From JARRNO01 sp037384885 (GTDB taxonomy: Bacteria; Acidobacteriota; UBA4820; DSQY01), in contig JARRNO010000070.1 in NCBI GenBank assembly GCA_037384885.1, positions 1-9,327 of the forward strand: a stretch of 9,327 nt of DNA, given 5' to 3'. Under the pieces are notes generated by a model. The model was given only the letters and a program-made list of their open reading frames with translations, was not told the DNA's origin and did no database searches. Below, piece after piece: positions 1 through 6,002 of this stretch. The position numbers and the translations under genes are program-made. Within the stretch, counting starts at the first letter, position 1; each line of letters begins with the position of its first letter.

Positions 1-861
1 CCACAGGGGTGGGGCGATGTGACGCCGGTGTCCTGCAAGCATCAGAAACACCGCGGCGGCGCTGAAACAGACCAATACGGCCACGATTGAGGCTTCCGGT
101 CCGAATTTGCCGCCGCTGAAGAGGGCCGGCCCTGAAAACGTGCTCGTCAGCAGACCATGAGAGGTCCCGCCGGAGACGCTGGAGCCGAAAATTCCTCCCT
201 CGGTGAAGTTCCATGCCGCGTGCAATCCGATAACCATCCACAGGCGCCGGGTGTACATGTAAACCGCTGCGAGCAGTACACCCGCCTCCAGCGCAATGGC
301 AAGGCTGTCGAACAGGTTTGCGCCGGGGTTGAACGCGTGCAGCCCGCCGAAAATCGCGGCGGAAATGGCAAGAGCCAGCCAGCTTCCCAGGCTTTCTTCC
401 ACAATACGAAACAGCACGCCGCGTATGAGAAGCTCTTCCGTGACGCCCACGTACAGCGAGACGATACACGCGTAACCGAGCGCCGCCCAGCCGGCGCCGG
501 ATGTGATCGTCGCAATGCCGCCCAGCATCAAGATGAACATGGTCAAGAGGAACAGAACCATTCCGGTCCCGTAACCTCGCACGAATTCGAAGGCGGCTCC
601 CCGCAGAGACAGTTCTTCGACCGGCCGGCGTTCGATGATGCGGACGTAGGCTGCGTAGGCCGCGCAAAACAAGACAATCATGCAGAGCGCGACAAAGATC
701 CCGGCGACCGAGCGAAGGTGGACGGGTATGAGCGTGACAGAGCCGATTTGGATGAGCAGCAGCACCGAGGTTGCGATCAAGAAGCGCACCAGCGGAAACT
801 GCAGGACTTTCCAAAACATTCCAGTGCCACGGTTGATTGGAGCGATCCCATACAGGGGCAT
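1..861 (-). CDS. CPBP (CAAX/Abi) family intramembrane metalloprotease, C-terminus cut by window edge
   Basis: This is a multi-pass membrane protein of the CPBP/Abi family, glutamate-type intramembrane proteases related to Rce1. The reading frame is open from the ATG at 861 to base 1: 287 residues with no stop, so the C-terminus lies outside. The family motifs are intact: EExxxR (E142, E143, R147 in TEELLIRG), FxxxH (FGGLH, H175) and HxxxN (HAAWN, H214 and N218). About eight hydrophobic segments are visible, roughly at 19-40, 50-72, 96-118, 121-140, 160-178, 185-206, 208-222 and 262-281, with the catalytic motifs on the middle ones. The start is chosen because AAGGAG (minus strand, 874-869) sits 7 nt upstream. 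The substrate is unknown; bacterial members have been linked to prenyl-protein-like processing, bacteriocin self-immunity and membrane-protein clearance. It is transcribed away from everything else here and nothing in the window suggests its partner. Confidence 0.93.
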   Translation of the reverse strand, partial: MPLYGIAPINRGTGMFWKVLQFPLVRFLIATSVLLLIQIGSVTLIPVHLRSVAGIFVALCMIVLFCAAYAAYVRIIERRPVEELSLRGAAFEFVRGYGTGMVLFLLTMFILMLGGIATITSGAGWAALGYACIVSLYVGVTEELLIRGVLFRIVEESLGSWLALAISAAIFGGLHAFNPGANLFDSLAIALEAGVLLAAVYMYTRRLWMVIGLHAAWNFTEGGIFGSSVSGGTSHGLLTSTFSGPALFSGGKFGPEASIVAVLVCFSAAAVFLMLAGHRRHIAPPLW

Positions 862-969
862 TCTTTGACTCCTTGCTGACTTGCCGGCGGCAGGGCCCGG
901 TTTGACGACCCAGCCCATGTCGATTGGCATGGGGGCACAAGAGTGCGGCTGTTTCATCCGGCAGTTTTG

Positions 970-984
970 TTGGACGAGGTCCAA
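970..984. promoter_or_regulatory. Perfect 6-bp inverted repeat, possible operator
   Basis: TTGGAC and GTCCAA face each other across a 3-nt spacer (GAG). The palindrome lies about 110 nt upstream of the start of the minus-strand protease gene, in AT-richer surroundings, where a regulator site for that gene would be plausible. No matching promoter boxes are clear, and a 6-bp palindrome can occur by chance. Confidence 0.25.
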
Positions 985-1057
985 AGGTAAAATGTTTCAG
1001 ACGAAAGACCGCTGGGGCGGGTCTTGCCCTTAAGCCCGTCCTCTTGAAACTCAGAGA

Positions 1058-1084
1058 GTCGGGGTCAAGAGGGTCGGGGTCAAG
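1058..1084 (+). repeat. Tandem direct repeat of GTCGGGGTCAAG
   Basis: The 12-mer GTCGGGGTCAAG occurs at 1058-1069 and again at 1073-1084, a period of 15 nt. The second copy runs on into TCATTAGGCCTAG. GGGGTC also occurs in the spacers at 1815-1820 and 5699-5704, always on this strand. Sequences with such GGGGTC ends commonly lie beside REP-associated transposase (RAYT) genes or their remnants in environmental genomes; that link is from recollection and no transposase is present here. Confidence 0.6.
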
Positions 1085-1287
1085 TCATTAGGCCTAGTGT
1101 CCACCGTACTGCGGCACGGCCTTGCCGCTGCGCCGCGAGAGGAGTAGGTTGGGAGATGAACGGCGCAGACGGTCGAGAGCCGGTGCGTGTGATGCTGAGG
1201 GCGGAAGCTGTTACGACGCAACGGTCCTTAGGTCTTGTCGAGAAACCATTTATCCACTGTTAGGGATTCACCAGAGGGCTTTTGTTC

Positions 1288-1767
1288 ATGCGATTTCCCC
1301 ATTCCAAGCCCATCGGCATCTTCTTTTTAGTGATCGGTCTGTCAAGTGTTGCTTGTTTAATGCTCGATGCGCCGTATCGCTCTCTCGGCCTGGCTGTGGG
1401 CTTACTCTGTATCTTGGCAGCCATGAGCATCCTCGGAAAAGCCGGGCGGTTCAGCGGGGCTCTCAAGCCCTTCATCAGCAAACAGGTGCGTCCGGAAATC
1501 TGGGGCAAACCTTTACCGGGCACGAAAGAAGGCGCCATTCTACAGGTGGATTCAATCGCCGCTGTTGGGGTGGGGCTTTGGATATACTTGCGCCCCATCT
1601 CCGGCGGGAAGAGAATCAAGCTGAAGATCGCTCAGCCGACCACGCTCACCGTGAGCCCTTCCGGTGCGGAAATAACATTCGCCGGTTACGCCCAATGGGA
1701 CAGCCGCAGAGTCAAGGATCAGAACAACCGGAGGGCGCCCGGGACCGTCGTTTTATCCCTGGCCTGA
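1288..1767 (+). CDS. Hypothetical protein with two N-terminal transmembrane helices
   Basis: I do not recognise this 159-residue protein. Two hydrophobic helices lie at about residues 6-25 and 31-50. They are followed by a soluble part that alternates in a beta-like way and contains GAILQVDSIAAVGVGLWIYL, KRIKLKI and a Trp-containing stretch (FAGYAQWDSRRV) near the C-terminus. The ATG at 1288 is chosen because AGAGGG (1273-1278) sits 9 nt upstream; a TTG two codons earlier is possible but too close to that site. The gene uses AT-ending codons such as TTA and TTT more freely than its neighbours. It stands alone between the imperfectly inverted GGGGTC-type sequences at 1073-1097 and 1815-1842, so it could have arrived as cargo. 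The two-helix topology and a plausible ribosome binding site argue that it is real, but the evidence is moderate. Confidence 0.55.
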   Translation: MRFPHSKPIGIFFLVIGLSSVACLMLDAPYRSLGLAVGLLCILAAMSILGKAGRFSGALKPFISKQVRPEIWGKPLPGTKEGAILQVDSIAAVGVGLWIYLRPISGGKRIKLKIAQPTTLTVSPSGAEITFAGYAQWDSRRVKDQNNRRAPGTVVLSLA

Positions 1768-1814
1768 CCTTCCGTTCAAGTCTGGACCGTGCGGTCAAAA
1801 GCCTTTTTGATTCC

Positions 1815-1842
1815 GGGGTCGGACCAAGCTAAATGATTGACT
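1815..1842 (-). repeat. GGGGTC-type element, imperfect inverted partner of 1073-1097
   Basis: Read on the minus strand, 1841-1824 gives GTCAATCATTTAGCTTGG. It matches the plus-strand stretch beginning at 1079 (GTCAAGTCATTAGGCCTAG) apart from a base missing in one copy, a base added, and changes at the end. The two stretches face each other around the orphan gene. The plus strand here also begins with GGGGTC (1815-1820). This looks like a degraded element end, but the match is short. Confidence 0.35.
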
Positions 1843-1880
1843 CCTGGCGAGAGCCTTGCTCTCAAAGGACCTCCCGCGAA

Positions 1881-1908
1881 CAAAACACAAAACACTTCTC
1901 ACCAGACA
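1881..1908 (+). repeat. Four-unit heptamer array, copy 1
   Basis: Four consecutive 7-nt units: CAAAACA, CAAAACA, CTTCTCA, CCAGACA. Each begins with C and ends with CA. The third unit is the divergent one, as it is in the sister array at 7905-7932. A GC-rich hairpin follows within 2 nt and a promoter follows the hairpin. Confidence 0.6.
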
Positions 1909-1909
1909 C

Positions 1910-1927
1910 GGGCCGCGCCAGCGGCCC
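1910..1927. terminator. GC-rich hairpin between heptamer array and operon promoter
   Basis: GGGCCGC (1910-1916) and GCGGCCC (1921-1927) form a perfect 7-bp stem with a GCCA loop. There is no T-run after it on the plus strand, so it is at best a weak intrinsic terminator for upstream transcription. It could equally be a structural part of a repeated array-plus-hairpin element. It ends 6 nt before the -35 box of the operon. Confidence 0.4.
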
Positions 1928-1933
1928 TCGCCC

Positions 1934-1962
1934 TTGACATCTGTGATGCTGTGTATTAATAT
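1934..1962 (+). promoter_or_regulatory. Sigma-70-type promoter of the GntR-phosphatase/ABC operon
   Basis: A perfect -35 hexamer TTGACA (1934-1939) is followed after exactly 17 nt by TAATAT (1957-1962), one base from the TATAAT consensus. Transcription would start near 1969, giving a leader of about 32 nt that contains AGGAGG (1987-1992) 8 nt before the first ATG. It is the best promoter in the window and the only good one for the four overlapping genes that follow. Confidence 0.75.
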
Positions 1963-1970
1963 ATGCACAG
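1949..1970. promoter_or_regulatory. Palindromic operator candidate overlapping the -10 box
   Basis: The arms CTGTGTAT (1949-1956) and ATGCACAG (1963-1970) are complementary at 7 of 8 positions around an AT-rich 6-nt centre (TAATAT). That centre is the -10 hexamer itself. Dyads of about this size with an AT-rich middle are typical targets of GntR-family dimers, and YtrA-type regulators usually repress their own operon. Two proteins with YtrA-type DNA-binding domains are encoded directly downstream, so autoregulation by steric block of RNA polymerase is the natural inference. Confidence 0.6.
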
Positions 1971-2000
1971 TAGCACACTGGTGCGGAGGAGGCGCCGGAG

Positions 2001-3131
2001 ATGAATGAACTGATGATCGACTTGAACAGCGCGTCGGGGGTTCCCTTTCACCGGCAAATCGTCGAAGAGGTGGCCCGACGGGTCCGCGTGGGCGACCTTC
2101 AGATGAATGCGCCGCTGCCGGGCGCCCGGGACCTGGCCGCGAACCTGATCGTGTCGCTGGCCACCGTCCGGCAGGCTTATTCGGTGCTCGTAGCGCTGGG
2201 CATTGCGATGCGGAAGCCGGACGGCGGAATGGTCGTGGCGGCGCACGCGGACCGGGCCTCGCGTGAGCAGGCCATGGACGAAACGTGTGCGGAGCTGGCC
2301 GACGCCGTGGCCCGGGCGCGGGTCCTCAGCGCGACGGAGGCGCTTCTCGACACGCCGGATACGGAGGCTCTCGTGGAGGCCGCGGACCTTCAGCGGCTGG
2401 CGCGGGAGGTGGAACTGGCCTCCGGCGTGCAAAGCCGTCTCCTGCCCGGCAGGGACCCCGACCTGGAAGGATGGGACGTGGCGGGGATGACCATCCCGTG
2501 CCGGGAAATCGGTGGAGATCTGTACGACTACATCCCATGCCCGGACGGCCGGATCGCTCTGGCGATCGCCGACGTGACGGGTAAGGGCATTCCCGCGGCG
2601 CTGTTGGTTTCCACCCTGCATACGGCGCTTCATATCCTGCTGGGCGAGGATCTTCCGCTGGAAACAGTCGTCTCCCGTGCGAACCGGCAGTTTCACCTGT
2701 CGGCTCCGGAGAACCGGTTCGCCGGGCTCTTTCTCGCGCGCCTGGACCCGGAGACCGGCATGATCGAGTCGGTCAACGCCGGGCAGGACCCGCCGGTGAT
2801 TGCGCACGCAAACGGGGACGTGGAAGTGCTCAGGAAAGGCGGCGTGCTGGTCGGCCTCTTTCCGGATTTCGAATACGAGGTGCATGCGACCACGCTGCAG
2901 CCGGGGGATGTGTTCGCCGCCTGTACGGACGGCGTGACGGAGGCCAGGAGTCCCCGGGGCGAAGAGTTCGGTGCGGGACGGTTCCTGAAGCATCTGGAAT
3001 CCCACCGGGATGCTTCAGCGGCGGACACGGCGCGCTCGCTGATCGACGCCGCCGAAACGTTTTCGGGCGGCGCCCACGCGTCGGACGACAGAACGGTCTT
3101 GATTTGCAGGAGGGAGGTGACGGTCGTATGA
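2001..3131 (+). CDS. GntR (YtrA-type) winged-helix fused to SpoIIE/RsbU-type PP2C phosphatase
   Basis: This 376-residue protein joins two families. Residues 5-80 are a GntR winged helix of the YtrA subfamily (GVPFHRQIVEEVA, LPGARDLA at 39-46, VSLATVRQAY), and about 81-128 match the short helical C-terminal region of YtrA regulators. A linker with the RsbU-like pattern EVELASGVQSRLLP (136-149) leads to a complete PP2C/SpoIIE domain at about 150-374. All expected metal-binding acidic positions are present: D173 in GGDLYD, D191 in ADVTGKG, D310 in CTDGVTEAR and D362-D363 in SDDRT. It should be a Mn/Mg-dependent serine/threonine phosphatase able to bind DNA. The wing is degraded: KPDGGMVV (72-79) replaces the usual RxGxGTFV, so DNA contact may be altered or depend on a partner. 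The start ATG follows AGGAGG by 8 nt. Its stop overlaps the next start (ATGA). The phosphatase substrate, probably a phosphorylated STAS-type protein, is not encoded nearby. No membrane segment is visible. Confidence 0.94.
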   Translation: MNELMIDLNSASGVPFHRQIVEEVARRVRVGDLQMNAPLPGARDLAANLIVSLATVRQAYSVLVALGIAMRKPDGGMVVAAHADRASREQAMDETCAELADAVARARVLSATEALLDTPDTEALVEAADLQRLAREVELASGVQSRLLPGRDPDLEGWDVAGMTIPCREIGGDLYDYIPCPDGRIALAIADVTGKGIPAALLVSTLHTALHILLGEDLPLETVVSRANRQFHLSAPENRFAGLFLARLDPETGMIESVNAGQDPPVIAHANGDVEVLRKGGVLVGLFPDFEYEVHATTLQPGDVFAACTDGVTEARSPRGEEFGAGRFLKHLESHRDASAADTARSLIDAAETFSGGAHASDDRTVLICRREVTVV

Positions 3132-3538
3132 CTCCAGAGAAACTTCCGCTCAGTCTCAGCGACGCGACGGGAGTGCCGTATTACAGGCAAATCGTCGACC
3201 AGGTGGCCCAGCTGATCCGGTCGGGCCAGCTGCAGCCGGACGCCATGCTGCCCTCGGTGCGGGAGCTGGCCAAGGAGCTTCTGGTGTCCTTGATCACCGT
3301 GAGACGGTCCTATTCCGATCTCGAAAACGCCGGGCTGATCGTCCGGCGCCAGGGCAGCGGCACGTTCGTGGCGAAGGAGGTACAGATGGCGTCCAGGGAA
3401 AAGGCAGCCAGGGAAATCCGGGAAGCCTTCGAACGAATCATACTCCAGAGCAGGCAGATGGGCCTGGACTCCGAAACGGTCCGGGCGCTCTTCGAAAAGG
3501 CATTTGATGCGGAGGAAGGTAGCGATGGCAGGCACTGA
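3128..3538 (+). CDS. GntR-family transcriptional regulator, YtrA subfamily
   Basis: A compact 136-residue YtrA-type regulator with an N-terminal winged helix and a short helical dimerisation tail. Visible motifs are GVPYYRQIVDQVA, LPSVRELA (41-48), VSLITVRRSYSDLENAG and an intact wing RRQGSGTFV (G78-V81). Family members are small dimeric repressors of adjacent ABC exporter genes, released by drugs or envelope stress. The ATG at 3128 lies inside the ATGA overlap with the fusion gene and is preceded by AGGAGGGAGGTGA (3108-3120), the strongest ribosome binding site in the window, which may raise its output above that of the fusion. It is a paralogue of the fusion's N-terminal region: 41 of 85 aligned residues are identical without gaps. 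It overlaps the ABC ATPase start by 14 nt. The likely target is the palindrome at 1949-1970, with the neighbouring transporter as the controlled function. Confidence 0.95.
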   Translation: MTPEKLPLSLSDATGVPYYRQIVDQVAQLIRSGQLQPDAMLPSVRELAKELLVSLITVRRSYSDLENAGLIVRRQGSGTFVAKEVQMASREKAAREIREAFERIILQSRQMGLDSETVRALFEKAFDAEEGSDGRH

Positions 3539-4235
3539 ACTGGTCCGGATCGACGGACTGAAGATAAGGCGGAACGGGTTCACCCTCGACGTTCCTGAAT
3601 GGGCCATGCGGCCGGGCGAGGTCGTCGGCCTGGTGGGCCCCAACGGGGCGGGTAAGACCACTCTGCTGGAAGCGGTCGCCGGACTTCGCCGCACGAAAGG
3701 GAGCGAGGTGCAGGTCTTCGGCTTGAACCCCTGGCGCGATCCCGCAAGGGTGCGCTCGTCCCTCGGCTTCATGAGCGACGACATGCCGCTGCTGGACCTG
3801 CGGATTGGAGGCTTGCTCAATACACTGTCCGGCTACTACAAGACGTGGGACCCGGCCTTGGTGGAGGATCTCCTGGAGCGTTTCAAGCTTGACCCCAGGG
3901 AGAAGGTCTACCGTTTGTCCAAGGGACAGGGAACGAGGATCCGGCTGATCACGGCCATGGCGTTCCGCCCCAAGGTGCTTCTCCTGGACGAACCCGCGAC
4001 GGGGCTGGATGTGGCGGGCCGGCGCTCTCTGCTTGAAAGCGTGCTGGACGTGGTGCGCGATCCTTCCCGCAGCGTGGTCGTCAGTTCGCACATGTTGGCG
4101 GACGTGGAGCGGATCGCCGACCGTCTGCTGGTGCTGAACCGCGGAAGCGTGGTGAAGGAGGGGGCCACGGATGAGCTGATCGGCGAGAGCCGGACGCTCG
4201 AGGAAGCCCTCGTGGCGTGGGGGGCGGCGGGATGA
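3525..4235 (+). CDS. ABC transporter ATP-binding protein, YtrB/BcrA-like
   Basis: A 236-residue nucleotide-binding subunit that powers the permease encoded next. Walker A is GPNGAGKT (38-45, K44). The signature loop is LSKGQ (131-135), the K variant of LSGGQ that is common in YtrB-type ATPases. Walker B with catalytic glutamate is LLLDEPATGLD (D155, E156), and the switch histidine is H189 (VVSSHMLADVER). The segment SGYYKTWDPALVEDLLERF before the signature also resembles YtrB/BcrA ATPases of exporters controlled by YtrA regulators. The start at 3525 is chosen for GGAGGAAGG (3511-3519) just upstream; an ATG at 3507 lacks such spacing. It overlaps the gntR stop by 14 nt and its own stop overlaps the permease start (ATGA). 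It is cytoplasmic, bound to the membrane subunit. Export is inferred from the family; the substrate cannot be read from the sequence. Confidence 0.95.
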   Translation: MAGTELVRIDGLKIRRNGFTLDVPEWAMRPGEVVGLVGPNGAGKTTLLEAVAGLRRTKGSEVQVFGLNPWRDPARVRSSLGFMSDDMPLLDLRIGGLLNTLSGYYKTWDPALVEDLLERFKLDPREKVYRLSKGQGTRIRLITAMAFRPKVLLLDEPATGLDVAGRRSLLESVLDVVRDPSRSVVVSSHMLADVERIADRLLVLNRGSVVKEGATDELIGESRTLEEALVAWGAAG

Positions 4236-5626
4236 CTTCGAATTGGAACGCCGCATTCACTCACGCCAGGGTCTTGTTGGTGTCACTGTTCAGGCGGCCG
4301 GCGTCTTTCGTGATCATGTTGATCGTCGCCGGGGCGACCGCGCTGATCTGGCCCGGCCTGGCCGCTCCCGGCGGGCCTTGGTTCGGCATCCGCGGCCTCG
4401 GCGCTATGGAAGCACCTCTGCTCGCCCTCTTTGTCGGCCTGGTTTATCTCTACTTGTGGCCGATGGTTACGGGCCTGCGGGCGGCCGGCGGGGCGGCGGG
4501 GCTCTTTTCCGTCGGCGACGGCAACGTGGCCCTGGCTCTGCCCGCTCTGCCCATCGGCCCGAAGGGGCGCATGGCCGGAGAGATCCTGGTCGTGTACGGC
4601 TTCGTGGCGGCGGTCAGGGGACTCACGCTTCCATTCCTGGCTTCGGCCGACAGGGCCGCCTATGCGGCCGATACGCTCTCCGGCGCCCTCGTGATGCTGC
4701 CCATCCTGCTGTGTTGGGCGAAAGCGACGGGAAACTTCGATGTGCAGTCGGGCATGGCCTTTGTCGTCATCCTGCTCGAGCTGGGCGCGCAGAAGGCCGG
4801 CCTGCTGGCCGGCTGGTGGGGACTGGTGTTCGTGTCCCTTGTGCTTTCGGCGGTGGTTTTGTGGTTTAACGCCGCGAGTCTGCGGAAACTGCGTATGTCG
4901 TGGAGAGAAGAAACATCAGGTGCGTCGCGCGTGCGGCCGGCCCTGGAGCCGGTCGCCCGGTACCGCAGGGACCTGGTGCTCATGCCCCTGCGCCGCTATG
5001 GTTTCGTTTACCTTGGCATGACGTGTCTGGGCGCGGTGATGATGCTGGTCCCGGCTCTGTCTCGCTGGATGGTCCTGGTCGGTATGGTTCTGTCGTTTCT
5101 TGTGGTGCTCGTCCTGCTCAGACCGCTGGGCAGCAACCTGCTGGGATGGAGCCTGAAGGGACGCAGGGGCACGCAGAGGGGCGATCTCTACCGCGCCCTC
5201 TCCGTGCTGCCCTTGAAAAGAGAGACCATCCTGAGGGGCATCTACGCCTATACTGCGGCGGCGGCAGCCGCTATCTGGTTCGTGGCGGTCGTCCTCGTCG
5301 TTCTCCGGCTTTCTCTGAAGACGGGATCGCCCGCGTGGAGCGCGTTGTGGACCGGAGACTTCAGCGCTTTCGCCTGGCCCGCCCTGCTCTTCATTCCTTG
5401 TGCCGCCGGCTTCATTGTGGCCACCGCCGCAGGGCACCGTGCGCTTTACATTGCGAGCGGATCGGCGCTGCTTGCCATGTTGATCCTGCCGACGATGGTC
5501 TTGAATTTCCTTGATGTCATTTATGGCAAGGGATCGATTGTTCCCGGCGCGGTTACCCTTGTCATCCTTTCCGTGGCCGCGCTGACGGCGTCTATCCCGC
5601 CGCTGACTCTCCTGAGACGGACGTAG
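4232..5626 (+). CDS. ABC transporter permease, ABC-2-like, apparently two fused half-permeases
   Basis: A 464-residue, very hydrophobic protein with about twelve predicted membrane segments: six before and six after a charged cytoplasmic stretch at about 220-265. Each half carries an LP-type loop of the kind seen once per half in ABC-2 exporters: LPALPIGPKGR (103-113) and LSVLPLKRETILRG (around 327), 220 residues apart. This suggests an internal duplication or fusion, so that one chain could supply the whole membrane domain for two copies of the upstream ATPase. The ATG at 4232 overlaps the ATPase stop, with only a run of G just upstream as a ribosome binding site, so translation is probably coupled. 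It is the last gene of the operon, and a strong hairpin follows 28 nt after the stop. The substrate is unknown; relatives export antibiotics, lantibiotics or envelope components. Confidence 0.87.
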   Translation: MTSNWNAAFTHARVLLVSLFRRPASFVIMLIVAGATALIWPGLAAPGGPWFGIRGLGAMEAPLLALFVGLVYLYLWPMVTGLRAAGGAAGLFSVGDGNVALALPALPIGPKGRMAGEILVVYGFVAAVRGLTLPFLASADRAAYAADTLSGALVMLPILLCWAKATGNFDVQSGMAFVVILLELGAQKAGLLAGWWGLVFVSLVLSAVVLWFNAASLRKLRMSWREETSGASRVRPALEPVARYRRDLVLMPLRRYGFVYLGMTCLGAVMMLVPALSRWMVLVGMVLSFLVVLVLLRPLGSNLLGWSLKGRRGTQRGDLYRALSVLPLKRETILRGIYAYTAAAAAAIWFVAVVLVVLRLSLKTGSPAWSALWTGDFSAFAWPALLFIPCAAGFIVATAAGHRALYIASGSALLAMLILPTMVLNFLDVIYGKGSIVPGAVTLVILSVAALTASIPPLTLLRRT

Positions 5627-5653
5627 GACGTACACCCCTTTTTTCCTCCAACA

Positions 5654-5682
5654 GCCCCGGCTCGCGCACTTCGAGCCGGGGC
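5654..5682 (+). terminator. Hairpin terminator of the GntR-phosphatase/ABC operon
   Basis: GCCCCGGCTCG (5654-5664) and CGAGCCGGGGC (5672-5682) form a perfect 11-bp GC-rich stem with a 7-nt loop. What follows (ATTACTT) is only a weak T-tract; a T6 run lies before the stem (5639-5644), not after it. The position directly after the last operon gene supports a terminator, though it may act partly as a 3' stabilising structure. Confidence 0.7.
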
Positions 5683-5957
5683 ATTACTTCAAGGGCATGG
5701 GGTCAGGCCTGCATCCTTGCATAATGCGCTGGAAACAGCGTGGCGAGGGGCGGCAGATCAGCTTTGCCGTTTCAGCCATCGCTCTTTGGCCTTGCCGCTA
5801 TGCCGGTGCGAACGCTTTGTGAACCCGGGCCACGGAAGGCTCTTGCCCCATTCATCACTGGAGCAATGATTCGGTCAAATCCCAGTCGAAAGGCGCATTG
5901 CCCGCAGAGACGCTTAAAATAAAGAGATCTTGGAATTATGAGCTGCTGAGATCGGGC

Positions 5958-5996
5958 TTTCGAAGCGGTGGCTCATGCGGTTTCCACCCGCCGAAA
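5958..5996 (+). other. Imperfect hairpin in the leader of the PAS-PAS-phosphatase gene
   Basis: TTTCG (5958-5962) pairs with CGAAA (5992-5996), and inside it GCGGTGG (5965-5971) pairs with CCACCCGC (5984-5991) with one bulged base. The loop is 12 nt. It is followed by a second, perfect stem only 6 nt later. It may be part of a structured leader or a repeat element; no known riboswitch was recognised. Confidence 0.35.
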
Positions 5997-6002
5997 AATC
6001 GG

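Larger units (their letters stand above)
862..1287. other. Intergenic region without a convincing gene
   Basis: This is the divergent spacer between the minus-strand protease gene and the plus-strand orphan gene. No reading frame here has both a ribosome binding site and protein-like composition. It holds a short hairpin at 914-933 (CCCATG / CATGGG), a 6-bp palindrome at 970-984, a tandem 12-bp direct repeat at 1058-1084 and a hairpin at 1111-1128 (GCGGCA / TGCCGC, loop CGGCCT). I see no clear promoter for either flanking gene. Confidence 0.6.

Noticed and set aside
157..879. Long open frame on the plus strand opposite the protease gene
   Set aside because: Its composition is charged and repetitive without recognisable motifs, while the minus-strand frame carries all three CPBP motifs and a good ribosome binding site.
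1130..1240. Resemblance to the domain flanking a group II intron (GAGAGCCGGTGCGTGTGATG)
   Set aside because: The complementary arm and conserved domain V stem that should follow are not present, and no reverse transcriptase is encoded.
1956..3005. Long open frame on the minus strand opposite the GntR-phosphatase gene
   Set aside because: It is rich in Arg, His, Gly and Pro, as expected from the antisense of a GC-rich gene; the plus strand encodes two clear domains over the same bases.
5705..5721. Sigma-54-like GG...GC pattern (AGGCCTGCATCCTTGCA)
   Set aside because: The spacing between the GG and GC pairs is one base too long and the upstream T/CAC bases are missing.
5740..5922. Short GTG-start open frame downstream of the operon hairpin
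   Set aside because: It has no ribosome binding site and non-protein-like composition, and it sits among intergenic repeat remnants.
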